NCBI GenBank assembly: GCA_964390695.1
Contig: CAYMKI010000054.1
Location: forward strand, 1-17,325
Origin: CAWACC01 sp964390695
GTDB lineage: Bacteria > Chlamydiota > Chlamydiia > Chlamydiales > Parachlamydiaceae
DNA length: 17,325 nucleotides
Direction of reading: 5' to 3'
The stretch's first letter is position 1; each line of letters starts with the position of its first letter. The position numbers and the translations under genes are program-made. Of the stretch, positions 7,143 to 13,816 are shown piece by piece. The notes below the pieces were generated by a model. That model was not told the DNA's origin. It ran no database searches and saw nothing but the letters and a program-made list of their open reading frames with translations.

Positions 7143-9069
7143 ATAAAGGTTCTTGGTGCAGGGCATTCCGTGAATATTGAAGTGGTATCGAAAGGGGGGC
7201 ATACGGGGAGCGCGCAGATTTTAAAGGCAGGATAGGAAACATCCTGGAAGTGTCGATCTTTACAGGTTGACTGGAAAGGTTTCTGTAAGGATGAGCGCGA
7301 TTATAGCCGACCACAAGTTGTCCGGAGTGGATTTTTTCCACGAGGAGTGCCGGAAGGTACACGATGGAGGTTTTCCAGAAGTCGTGCGAGTCTAGGGATT
7401 TGACCACAGTTCTTCCGTTTTCTACGATAACCGTGCCTTTGCCAGCGCCAAAAGGTATATGGATCAAAGTGAGCAAGCGGAACTGGGTCTCTATAGTCAA
7501 GCCTAGTTTTCTCATTAAGGCATAGCAAGCTCCTACAAATCCTACAGGAGTGGTATGCATCAGAGACATTCTGAAAAAATCCGGGATGTCCTCTTCGACG
7601 ACCGTAAGCAGCTTTTCATATAGCCATTTTGCACAGTTTTCAGATTCAATTTGGAAGACCAGGTTCAAGCCTCGGGCTTTGATCATGTCTTCTTTGATAA
7701 ACTGCATTAATTTTAATCCTTGGCTCTGGGGTATAAGGAAAGGGTAGCACCCTGTTTGGCGATGCGTATAGAAAATGTTCTCATCCGGATAGGCGATGGT
7801 GGCGTGCATGTTGAGGCAGAAAGTGCTTAAACTATTGAAAAAAGAGCTTGGAAACTGATAGGAGAACTTTCCAAAGTTATAGACGGTATAGCTTAAGTGA
7901 TTATCGCTGGGGATGGCAATTTCCATAAAGGCATGTGTTTGATCATAGTCTAAAGTGGGTGTGCCGCGGGTAGCTTTAGCTCCCACAATCCAATGATATC
8001 CATCTGCCGGAAGGTGGTAGCGTTCAGCTGCTTCGGTTTTGCTGAGTTTCTCTAGCAAGGGCAGTTGGGACCACCACGACTGAGACTCTAAATCTATTTG
8101 TTGATAGGCTTGTTTATCGGCATCCCACCACCCGAGATGATGTACGTTCCAGTTGATGATGCCTTCTTGCATGAATTCCAGGTTGCCGACTTTATACATT
8201 TTATCTTTAAACACCTTGAAAACCTCAGCTAGTGTCAAACGATAGTTGCCTCGAAAGGTGATGAGGAGATTTTCATCTAAAAGGCTAAGGGGTTTGCCTT
8301 CAAATGGAAGCGTCAAGATTTTTTGGCTTTTCAGTTTATCCACGGGCTGCATTTGAATTCTTAGCACTTCACCGCCGAAACGGCTGATTCTGCCATTTAA
8401 GGAACAGTCGACCAGAAGCTGTTGCAAGTAGGGGAACTCAATGAAGGGAGCTATGGGGTTTTTGTCTCTCAAAGACCATTCAAAATAGCTTTTTTGCAGG
8501 TTAGTATCTTCAAAAAGCAATTCGACAAAGAGCGGATAGCATGCTGTTTGCTTCAAAATTGCCAATTCCTCTGGATGTAAGCTTTTTTCTACACAGTTCT
8601 TGTCGGATAGCTTCCAAGCTTCGGCCATCTGTTTTAGTTCGGGGAGTAAGCTTTTTTGAACCACGGAAATGTCAACGCCTCCGTTGGGAGCTTCGATGCG
8701 ATAAAGTAATCCTACGTATTTTCTTTTCAGCTGATGGACTATACTCAGGGAGTCTGCCGATTTGGCTCCGTTTAAATCGCGGAATAGTTGATGGGTGACT
8801 TCGATGAGATCCCCATAAACCTCGGCGTTTTGATCTTTTTGGGTGATGTCCGAGCTCAGCTCGACCGGAATGCGCTCTATCTGGTCATAATAGTAGTTTA
8901 AAGTATAGGCAATGGAGAATAAACGACTAGAAGTTATTTTTAGAATATTGAAAAGAAAAGAAATCCATGAATTCTGAACCGCCCAGGTATGATCAGGTCG
9001 GCAGAATACAGTATCCCCTTTTTTTATTGAGGCTAATAGCTGTTTTAAGCTAGATATGATGTGTTTCAT
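7114..9069 (-). CDS. Unknown 651-aa protein, possible permuted papain-like hydrolase
   Basis: No family is recognised with confidence. The ATG at 9069 is preferred because a strong AGAGGGGGG ribosome site lies 5 nt upstream; in-frame ATG and TTG codons further upstream (to 9117) lack one. The 651-aa product has no signal peptide. Its N-terminal region carries KKGDTVFCRPDHTW (residues 16-29) and a weakly hydrophobic SWISFLFNILKI, and the middle is rich in aromatic residues. In the second half, H379 in QTHAFMEIAIP begins a strand-like segment. About 100 residues later, LVFQIESENCAKW places C479 at a helix start, preceded by an FLIPQSQGLKLMQFIKE helix. That order (His strand, helix, then N-C helix) resembles permuted papain-fold enzymes of the NlpC/P60-LRAT-YiiX type, a tentative reading. 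The C-terminal 50 residues are Pro/Ser/Tyr-rich and probably disordered. The upstream promoter looks sigma-54-dependent, compatible with a developmentally timed effector. Confidence 0.82.
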   Translation of the reverse strand: MKHIISSLKQLLASIKKGDTVFCRPDHTWAVQNSWISFLFNILKITSSRLFSIAYTLNYYYDQIERIPVELSSDITQKDQNAEVYGDLIEVTHQLFRDLNGAKSADSLSIVHQLKRKYVGLLYRIEAPNGGVDISVVQKSLLPELKQMAEAWKLSDKNCVEKSLHPEELAILKQTACYPLFVELLFEDTNLQKSYFEWSLRDKNPIAPFIEFPYLQQLLVDCSLNGRISRFGGEVLRIQMQPVDKLKSQKILTLPFEGKPLSLLDENLLITFRGNYRLTLAEVFKVFKDKMYKVGNLEFMQEGIINWNVHHLGWWDADKQAYQQIDLESQSWWSQLPLLEKLSKTEAAERYHLPADGYHWIVGAKATRGTPTLDYDQTHAFMEIAIPSDNHLSYTVYNFGKFSYQFPSSFFNSLSTFCLNMHATIAYPDENIFYTHRQTGCYPFLIPQSQGLKLMQFIKEDMIKARGLNLVFQIESENCAKWLYEKLLTVVEEDIPDFFRMSLMHTTPVGFVGACYALMRKLGLTIETQFRLLTLIHIPFGAGKGTVIVENGRTVVKSLDSHDFWKTSIVYLPALLVEKIHSGQLVVGYNRAHPYRNLSSQPVKIDTSRMFPILPLKSARSPYAPLSIPLQYSRNALHQEPLYAPSMRRWS

Positions 9070-9156
9070 ATCACCCCCCTCTTTATTCTCTCTATCTACC
9101 CTCATTATAAACCTCAAGCATTATTTACACTTTTTCTAGGTGATCACCATTATATA

Positions 9157-9173
9157 GGCAATAACTGTGCCAA
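9157..9173 (-). promoter_or_regulatory. Sigma-54 (RpoN) promoter candidate
   Basis: Read on the - strand, the sequence is TTGGCAC, AGTTA, TTGCC. This matches the sigma-54 consensus TGGCAC-N5-TTGC exactly, with GG and GC ten bases apart. It points at the 651-aa gene, and a start about 12 nt past the GC would fall near 9146, giving a leader of about 77 nt. A TATAAT hexamer (9154-9149) lies just downstream but has no acceptable -35 at the right spacing. The 10-bp palindrome GGTGATCACC (9139-9148) covers the predicted start. Chlamydiae encode RpoN and an NtrC-type activator (family knowledge). Confidence 0.5.
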
Positions 9174-9242
9174 TCTATTTTTAATTGCATGCGCTTGATA
9201 GTTAATGTGATATAAAATGCAGAAAAGGGGGGCGATGTAATG

Positions 9243-9521
9243 CTACTTCATGATGCGTATAAACTCTTCAGCGATTTTTTTACTCGCGAAATACGCACCC
9301 AGGCTAAATACGCCCGCGACCAGCCCCGTGGTTCCAATCCACATGCCTAGACAGGTAGTCCCGGTGAGCAAAGGCACCAATATAAAGGCCCCAATGGCAG
9401 CGATTATTCCTATAGCAATAGCAGTAATGACACCAATGACTTTGGAGGCATATTTTTCATGATAATCCAAAACAGGTGTTTGTTTCGGAATATGGGATGT
9501 AGGTGAGTAGATTCCTGACAC
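9243..9521 (-). CDS. Small bilobed membrane protein, Inc-like candidate, 92 aa
   Basis: From a GTG at 9521 the product is 92 aa: a short polar N-terminus (SGIYSPTSHIPKQTP), then two hydrophobic spans (about residues 28-52 and 57-79) joined by a tight Gly/Thr loop, and a charged amphipathic tail (KKIAEEFIRIMK). This bilobed pair of spans with a tiny turn and no cleavable signal is the hallmark of chlamydial inclusion membrane (Inc) proteins, so an Inc-like role is plausible; a small inner-membrane protein is the alternative. I prefer the GTG to the in-frame ATG at 9629, which would add 36 residues. AAGGAA lies 6 nt before the GTG, while the ATG has no ribosome site and lies upstream of the transcription start predicted from the promoter at 9597-9624. 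It is divergent from menA. Confidence 0.65.
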   Translation of the reverse strand: MSGIYSPTSHIPKQTPVLDYHEKYASKVIGVITAIAIGIIAAIGAFILVPLLTGTTCLGMWIGTTGLVAGVFSLGAYFASKKIAEEFIRIMK

Positions 9522-9596
9522 GATGATTTCCTTGGTTAAATGAGAATTGTCTATAAAACAAATTAGAAAATATCTATGTTTTCTAACTTGCAAAGC

Positions 9597-9624
9597 ATTA
9601 TAGTGGTGGATATCGATTTTGCAA
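9597..9624 (-). promoter_or_regulatory. Sigma-70-like promoter for the small Inc-like gene
   Basis: On the - strand, TTGCAA (9624-9619) is followed by 16 nt and a perfect TATAAT (9602-9597), predicting a start near 9590. That is downstream of the ATG at 9629, so it supports the GTG at 9521 as the real start, with a leader of about 70 nt. Within this leader, TTAGAAAA (9563-9570) and TTTTCTAA (9579-9586) form a perfect 8-bp inverted repeat with an 8-nt loop, which may be an operator or a leader hairpin. Confidence 0.5.
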
Positions 9625-9645
9625 ATCATTTTTTATGGGGTCATC

Positions 9646-10542
9646 ATGTCAACTAGTGTAAAACAGAATTCCCTTCAGGCTTGGGTTATGGCCTGTAGAA
9701 TTAAAACTTTGAGCGTACCCATTTCCACAGTCCTTGCCAGCCTATTTTTGGTCTTTTATGAAAGCGGCTATGTCAATTTTTGGTTGGCCTTGGATACGTT
9801 ATGTGTGGCAGTTTTAATTACCATAGGCACAAATTTCATCAACGACGGCATGGATTGCTTTAAAGGCAAAGATACAGCTCGCAGGTTAGGTTTTCAGCGA
9901 GTATCTCAGTCGGGGTTGATTTTACCTGGAGACATCTACAGAGCAGGGCTTGGCGTCTATATGTTAGCTTTAGCGATAAGCTGGCCACTATACATTCAAG
10001 CAGGCTGGCCAATGCTTTTTATTATTTTCTTATGTGTTTGGGCTGGATACAGCTATACGGGCGGCCCTTATCCTCTGTCTTATAATGGCTTAGGAGAGAT
10101 CTTTGTGTTGGTGTTTTATGGTTGGATACTCGCCGGCGGTGTGTTTTACTCGCAAACTTTAAGCTATACGCCCGCAGCATTTGTTTTAGGTACCCAGATG
10201 GGCCTGTTATCTACGTCTATTATAGCCATTAACAATTTTAGAGACATTCTTGAGGATTCAACGACTCAAAAAATGACACTCTCGGTGCGTTTTGGAACAC
10301 ATTTTGCCCGATGCGAAATAGCTGTATGCCTACTGCTGCCTTTTATTCTCAATCTTTTTTGGTTTTGGTATTATTCAGCATGGAATTTTGTACTGCCTTT
10401 ACTGGCATTGCCATTAGCTATCTATGTTGTGGCTAAAATATGGAAAAATGAGCCATCGGTGAAATTCAATCAATATTTTGCGCTGGCAGCATTACTGCAG
10501 ATGCTTTTTGGTGTGTTGCTTGGATGCGGGTTTGTTTTGTAA
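9646..10542 (+). CDS. menA: 1,4-dihydroxy-2-naphthoate prenyltransferase (MenA, UbiA superfamily)
   Basis: This 298-aa integral membrane prenyltransferase of the UbiA superfamily carries the first Asp-rich motif, NDGMD, at residues 66-70 and the second, NNFRDILED, at 196-204. The second is followed by a TLSVRFG segment typical of MenA rather than UbiA. About eight hydrophobic spans are visible. MenA transfers a polyprenyl chain to 1,4-dihydroxy-2-naphthoate in the inner membrane, giving demethylmenaquinone for the respiratory chain. The futalosine-pathway enzyme MqnP is a close relative and cannot be excluded from sequence alone. I chose the ATG at 9646 (MSTSVKQ) with a weak GGGG ribosome site; an in-frame TTG at 9619 is less likely. 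It is the first gene of a + strand series with the DUF1207 gene 82 nt downstream, and it diverges from the small Inc-like gene. Confidence 0.88.
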   Translation: MSTSVKQNSLQAWVMACRIKTLSVPISTVLASLFLVFYESGYVNFWLALDTLCVAVLITIGTNFINDGMDCFKGKDTARRLGFQRVSQSGLILPGDIYRAGLGVYMLALAISWPLYIQAGWPMLFIIFLCVWAGYSYTGGPYPLSYNGLGEIFVLVFYGWILAGGVFYSQTLSYTPAAFVLGTQMGLLSTSIIAINNFRDILEDSTTQKMTLSVRFGTHFARCEIAVCLLLPFILNLFWFWYYSAWNFVLPLLALPLAIYVVAKIWKNEPSVKFNQYFALAALLQMLFGVLLGCGFVL

Positions 10543-10624
10543 TTACCTGTATAAAGTTAATTTTTTCTTTTCTATATTTTCTTCATGATATATACCTAGA
10601 GTTTTATTATAACTTTGGGGATTG

Positions 10625-11659
10625 ATGTTTATGTTCAAAATGATGAGATGTCTACTGCTTGGAGGGGCTCTCGGTGCGAGTGTATCTTTTGCATATTCTA
10701 ATGAGAGCGGCGATGAGGTCTACTCTGGGCAAGACAACATTTATGATACCTGGGAAAGTTGCGGTACAGACTGTGATTACTGTGATGATGACTGCGATGA
10801 GTCCGGAGCGCCTCCGGTGACATATCAACCCAGCATCGACTCCGAAAGGCTCGAAAACACCTGCAAGAGCGGCGTATGGATGCCGGAAGATCCCATCCTT
10901 TACCGTCCTATGATTGCTGATCCCAGGCAGATCTGTTACTCCGCCGGGTGGAGATTTGACGATCAAGTATTGGTAAAAAACGTGATCGATGTCTCTTTTG
11001 GAGACTACTTTCCGGTTTATCGCTGGGTGCATCTAGGCCCCTGGGATGGGGAGCTTGAGTTGGACCTTGATGGCGCCGTTTGGGCGGTTTTTGATCCCCT
11101 GCACGAATCTTCTCCGTTGATCAATGCCGATTACTATGGTGGCCTATCGCTGAATTATGCCTTTAGTACCTGGGAATTCCGGCTGCGCGGCTATCACATA
11201 TCCAGCCACATCGGCGATGAGTACTTGATAGATCACCCTGATTTTGACCGCCGTAATGCCAGTGCCGAATATGTGGACTTCTTTGCTTCGAATGACATCA
11301 CTGACGAAATACGCCTGTATGCCGGCATAGGCTACATCATAGCTATGGATCGTGAATTCAAATGTTCCCGCCTATATGTTGAAGCCGGCACCGAAGTCAG
11401 GTTCAGCGGTTTGGGATTTTATGCAAAGTGTTCTAATCTTTATGGTGAGCCGTTCTTGGCCATGCATTTTCGTTGGAAGAAAGACTTCAAGCATCACCTC
11501 GATCAAACCTATGCCCTGGGTTATGAATTGGGAAAGACCGTGGGCTTATGTCGGAAGCTAAGGTTTCTGGTTGAATACCATGATGGATATTCTTTGGAAG
11601 GGCAATTTTGCAAGCTGCCGACCAACTATCTTTCCGTTCGTGCTCAATATGGGTTTTAA
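10625..11659 (+). CDS. DUF1207-family outer membrane protein with Cys-rich acidic N-terminus
   Basis: This is a 344-aa predicted outer membrane beta-barrel-type protein. A signal peptide covers residues 1-23 (KMMRCLLLGGALGASVSFA, then YSNES), and the chain ends in YGF, the terminal aromatic expected for the barrel assembly machinery. The central part has the DUF1207 hallmarks: a VYRWV strand, a DGAVWAVFD segment, LINADYYGGL, RGYHISSHIGDEYLI, and SAEYVDFFAS followed by IRLYAGIGYI. The mature N-terminus has an unusual acidic cysteine cluster (C46, C50, C53, C57), which could join disulfide networks like those of the chlamydial outer membrane complex or bind metal; both are inferences. The ATG at 10625 lies 4 nt after GGGG; ATG 10631 and TTG 10622 are alternatives. 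It sits between menA and a membrane protein gene that begins 22 nt after its stop. Biochemical function unknown for the family. Confidence 0.85.
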   Translation: MFMFKMMRCLLLGGALGASVSFAYSNESGDEVYSGQDNIYDTWESCGTDCDYCDDDCDESGAPPVTYQPSIDSERLENTCKSGVWMPEDPILYRPMIADPRQICYSAGWRFDDQVLVKNVIDVSFGDYFPVYRWVHLGPWDGELELDLDGAVWAVFDPLHESSPLINADYYGGLSLNYAFSTWEFRLRGYHISSHIGDEYLIDHPDFDRRNASAEYVDFFASNDITDEIRLYAGIGYIIAMDREFKCSRLYVEAGTEVRFSGLGFYAKCSNLYGEPFLAMHFRWKKDFKHHLDQTYALGYELGKTVGLCRKLRFLVEYHDGYSLEGQFCKLPTNYLSVRAQYGF

Positions 11660-11680
11660 AAATCAACACACTAGAGATTT

Positions 11681-12541
11681 ATGATGCCACCCGGAAAAGA
11701 GCTTCAGGAAAAAGATTTTATCAGCAACAGCTTGAGTAAAAATCCCTTGCCCGCGTGGGTCGTCTTTATAGTGATCCTCTGTCTGATAGCAGTGTTTTGG
11801 GGGGCGAGAGGGTGGTATTCTCAGTTCATGACGGCTCAAGTAGAGAAAAATCCTTTTTTACAAGTCACTAACCGGCAATTGTCTATATTGTTGTGGCAAT
11901 TTCCCGAGCGTATGCGCACTTTTGCTAAATCCAAGGCAGGGTATTTACCGGGCTTCCAATATGAAAACAAATTAAGTCTTGTTCTGAGCGAATCTGATGC
12001 CTATGCCATAGCTCCTCCCGAAGTTCTTTTTTTATATCACACCTGGTCCCGGCTGCTGAAAGATGAATTTGTCTACAGGTCGATATCTCCTTCCGACTTT
12101 AAAGAATTCCTGGAGTATGCTGAAGAGTGGCAGCCGAAAAACTGGCCTAAAGCTCCTAGAGGCTATACGTCCACAGTGGAGGGGCTTTTTAAGGGCAGTT
12201 CGGTGCCAGATTTAAACACTCTGAGCGAAGCGGAATTGCCTCTGGAAGTGCGTCAAGCATTTCAAGGCTGGATGAATTTCTTCAAGGAAGGGGAGGTTAT
12301 CGCTCAATTTAAACCCACATACAAACAAGTTAAGCAATTCCTGGCAGCAGCGCCTCACTACAGTCGCAATTACTGGAGAAATATCCTGGAAAGCAGCATT
12401 CCGAACTACTTGATATCAGCTCAATCAACTGGTGCAGATGAAAACGAGTCGGTTAAGCCAGAAGAATTAGCAGCCTTTTTAAAGTTGGCTATTTATAATT
12501 TTCTCCAAGCACATGCTGAACCCGCCACCAAGAAGCCATAA
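11681..12541 (+). CDS. Single-span membrane protein of unknown function, 286 aa
   Basis: The protein is 286 aa. A polar cytoplasmic N-terminus of about 24 residues precedes one membrane span (about residues 25-41, WVVFIVILCLIAVFWGA), followed by about 240 soluble residues that should face the periplasm. That domain is helical-looking, with many Trp/Phe/Tyr residues and conserved-looking segments such as LSILLWQFPERMR and WPKAPRGYTS. The tail is Ala/Lys/Pro-rich. I do not recognise a family. The start is the first ATG of an ATGATG pair at 11681, 21 nt after the outer membrane protein stop, with only a weak AGAG ribosome site. Close spacing to the outer membrane protein and to the secreted protein downstream suggests an envelope-related operon. 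Confidence 0.8.
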   Translation: MMPPGKELQEKDFISNSLSKNPLPAWVVFIVILCLIAVFWGARGWYSQFMTAQVEKNPFLQVTNRQLSILLWQFPERMRTFAKSKAGYLPGFQYENKLSLVLSESDAYAIAPPEVLFLYHTWSRLLKDEFVYRSISPSDFKEFLEYAEEWQPKNWPKAPRGYTSTVEGLFKGSSVPDLNTLSEAELPLEVRQAFQGWMNFFKEGEVIAQFKPTYKQVKQFLAAAPHYSRNYWRNILESSIPNYLISAQSTGADENESVKPEELAAFLKLAIYNFLQAHAEPATKKP

Positions 12542-12579
12542 ATTCAATTACCTCTAAATTTAAAGGATATATATTCACT

Positions 12580-12885
12580 ATGAAGAGAAAATTACTCGCC
12601 TTATGTTTTGCAACGTCGTTCGTTACCGCTTATGCCGGTGCTATTCTCCCGCCTCTTTATCATACTTTGGCTGAATTCAAAGCCATTGTCGAAGCCCCTG
12701 AATTGACTGAGTCGCTGCAATCCGGAGAGGCGATCATTTCGATTACGAGGGAGGAGAATCTGAAATTTACCGTGTTGACTAATAAACATAAATTGATCGT
12801 AGATATCATTTACGAGCATACGGATAAAATCGGGCCAGCTAAGTTCCACTTGCAATTTCAACAACCTGAGCCTTTAACACCTTGA
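12580..12885 (+). CDS. Small secreted protein of unknown function, 101 aa
   Basis: The 101-aa product begins with a clear signal peptide (KRK, then LLALCFATSFVTAYA, cleavage after residue 20 before GAILPP), giving a mature protein of about 81 residues exported by Sec. The mature part is predicted mixed alpha/beta without cysteines, with no recognised domain (ITREENLKFTVLTNKHK, then a Pro-rich end). An AAAGGA ribosome site lies upstream, although its spacing to the ATG at 12580 is long (about 13 nt). The gene lies 38 nt after the membrane protein gene and is likely the last of the menA-DUF1207 group. Its stop codon overlaps a small 7-bp stem (12882-12888 with 12892-12898). Confidence 0.74.
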   Translation: MKRKLLALCFATSFVTAYAGAILPPLYHTLAEFKAIVEAPELTESLQSGEAIISITREENLKFTVLTNKHKLIVDIIYEHTDKIGPAKFHLQFQQPEPLTP

Positions 12886-12972
12886 TATTCGATATCAACA
12901 ATTGTTGTGTTGGTAAATATTCATCACTGTAAAAAGTGTGTGGTTGGTTTAAACGGCACAATTTTAGCGCTG

Positions 12973-12999
12973 TCAGTCAAACCCGACAGGTTTGACTGA
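12973..12999. terminator. Perfect 11-bp stem-loop between convergent genes
   Basis: TCAGTCAAACC (12973-12983) and GGTTTGACTGA (12989-12999) form a perfect 11-bp stem with a 5-nt loop (CGACA). It lies in the 240-bp gap between two convergent genes, where termination is expected. Neither flank has a T run, so it is a candidate terminator or RNA-stabilising hairpin. The rest of the gap (12886-13125) contains only the palindrome CAACAATTGTTG (12896-12907) and AT-rich DNA. Confidence 0.35.
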
Positions 13000-13125
13000 A
13001 CCTTCTGAGCATCGGCGCCTCTGTCTTCTTAGTGTAATTCAAAAATAATACTAAATTTCTTAGAGCAATTTTTGAAAAATAGCATTAAGGATCTATATTT
13101 GCCTACAATTGCTATATGGTATGAT

Positions 13126-13587
13126 TTAGGGGCGTAAATTGGGGTTTAACCCCAACTTGGCAGATTCTCGTTGTCCGGTGGTTATATTGGCGGTTTGCAT
13201 ATCATGTATAGGCTGAAGAGGGATTTCTACCCCACGTTCAGTTTGTATGCATTTGTGGTGGAGATAGAGGCGGCGCAGCCGAGACTGGTCGTCGAATTCT
13301 AAAGAAAACTCCATCCACCCCTCTGAGAAGTAGAAAGAAAACAGCGAATTTTTTTTGAAGAGCTCTTTGCTATGTGCATGGCTAAAGGCTTGCTCAGCCT
13401 TTTCCCTAGACATGTACTTGAACAGCTTAGAAGGTTGGCAGGAAGGGCATGTCAGAGAGTGGACCAATTTGTCGAAAGTAATGTAGTTGGAGAGTTCTAT
13501 GCCCAAGGCCTGGGCTAGATCTTCAGGCAAGGTGACAGGATAACGAAATCTTATAAAAAACCTAGATAAAATTTCCAAGGCTTTCAT
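13126..13587 (-). CDS. Hypothetical protein, 153 aa
   Basis: I do not recognise this 153-aa protein. It is probably cytoplasmic (no signal, no membrane span) and rich in Phe, Leu and basic residues. A single CPSC motif (about residues 47-50) follows LVHSLT, and a central FSFYFSEGWMEFSLEFDDQSRLRRLYLHHKC stretch, rendered here by its elements FYFSEGW, SLEFDD and LRRLYLHH, looks like successive beta strands. The last 20 residues are low in complexity and end NPNLRP. The ATG at 13587 has TAGGAT 6 nt upstream. The codons near the 3' end contain a perfect 8-bp palindrome (TTGGGGTT/AACCCCAA, 13139-13155). The gene stands alone, convergent with the secreted-protein gene and divergent from the glucokinase gene. 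Confidence 0.72.
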   Translation of the reverse strand: MKALEILSRFFIRFRYPVTLPEDLAQALGIELSNYITFDKLVHSLTCPSCQPSKLFKYMSREKAEQAFSHAHSKELFKKNSLFSFYFSEGWMEFSLEFDDQSRLRRLYLHHKCIQTERGVEIPLQPIHDMQTANITTGQRESAKLGLNPNLRP

Positions 13588-13609
13588 GCTAAATCCTATG
13601 TGCTAGAAG

Positions 13610-13681
13610 GTTTATTAAGTTTTTTATACCCATATCGCGCTCTTGGGGTATAAATGTCACTGTACTAATAACTTAATAAAC
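13610..13681. repeat. Nested palindrome in a divergent intergenic region
   Basis: An outer perfect 12-bp inverted repeat, GTTTATTAAGTT (13610-13621) and AACTTAATAAAC (13670-13681), encloses an inner perfect 9-bp pair, TTTATACCC (13623-13631) and GGGTATAAA (13646-13654), with a GC-rich loop. It lies 22 nt upstream of the 153-aa gene, in the 229-bp gap to the glucokinase gene. It may be a regulator site for one or both genes, or a small repeat unit; near-copies of the outer 12-mer occur at 6078 and 6163. Confidence 0.5.
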
Positions 13682-13816
13682 ACGTTGCGTCTATTTATGG
13701 ATGTTGTGTCCTAAAATTTAGATTGCCTAATTATAGCCATCTTAATTAACAATTTTATCAGGTGCTTAATTTTATGGCAAGAATGAATTTAAAGAATTTT
13801 TTTTGTAGAGGAAGGT

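Noticed and set aside
7301..7528. Open frames overlapping the 651-aa gene on either strand (also 7550-7747, 8541-8798)
   Set aside because: They have no ribosome sites, show skewed composition, and are fully contained in a long, well-formed coding frame; they are shadows.
9619..9645. TTG start for menA giving 9 extra residues
   Set aside because: These bases overlap the -35 of the divergent promoter, and the ATG at 9646 gives a normal UbiA-family N-terminus.
10652..11032. 126-codon - strand frame within the DUF1207 gene
   Set aside because: The opposite frame encodes a recognisable signal peptide and DUF1207 motifs, and this frame has no ribosome site or family resemblance.
12956..12971. 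GG-N10-GC sigma-54-like match (CGGCACAATTTTAGC) on the + strand
   Set aside because: The -24 and -12 elements each deviate from consensus, and the nearest downstream + strand gene starts about 840 bp away behind a gene on the opposite strand. I see no small RNA to justify it.
13139..13155. TTGGGGTT/AACCCCAA palindrome as a terminator or operator
   Set aside because: It lies inside the coding end of the 153-aa gene with a one-base centre, so a stable hairpin would need to open inner pairs, and no T run follows.
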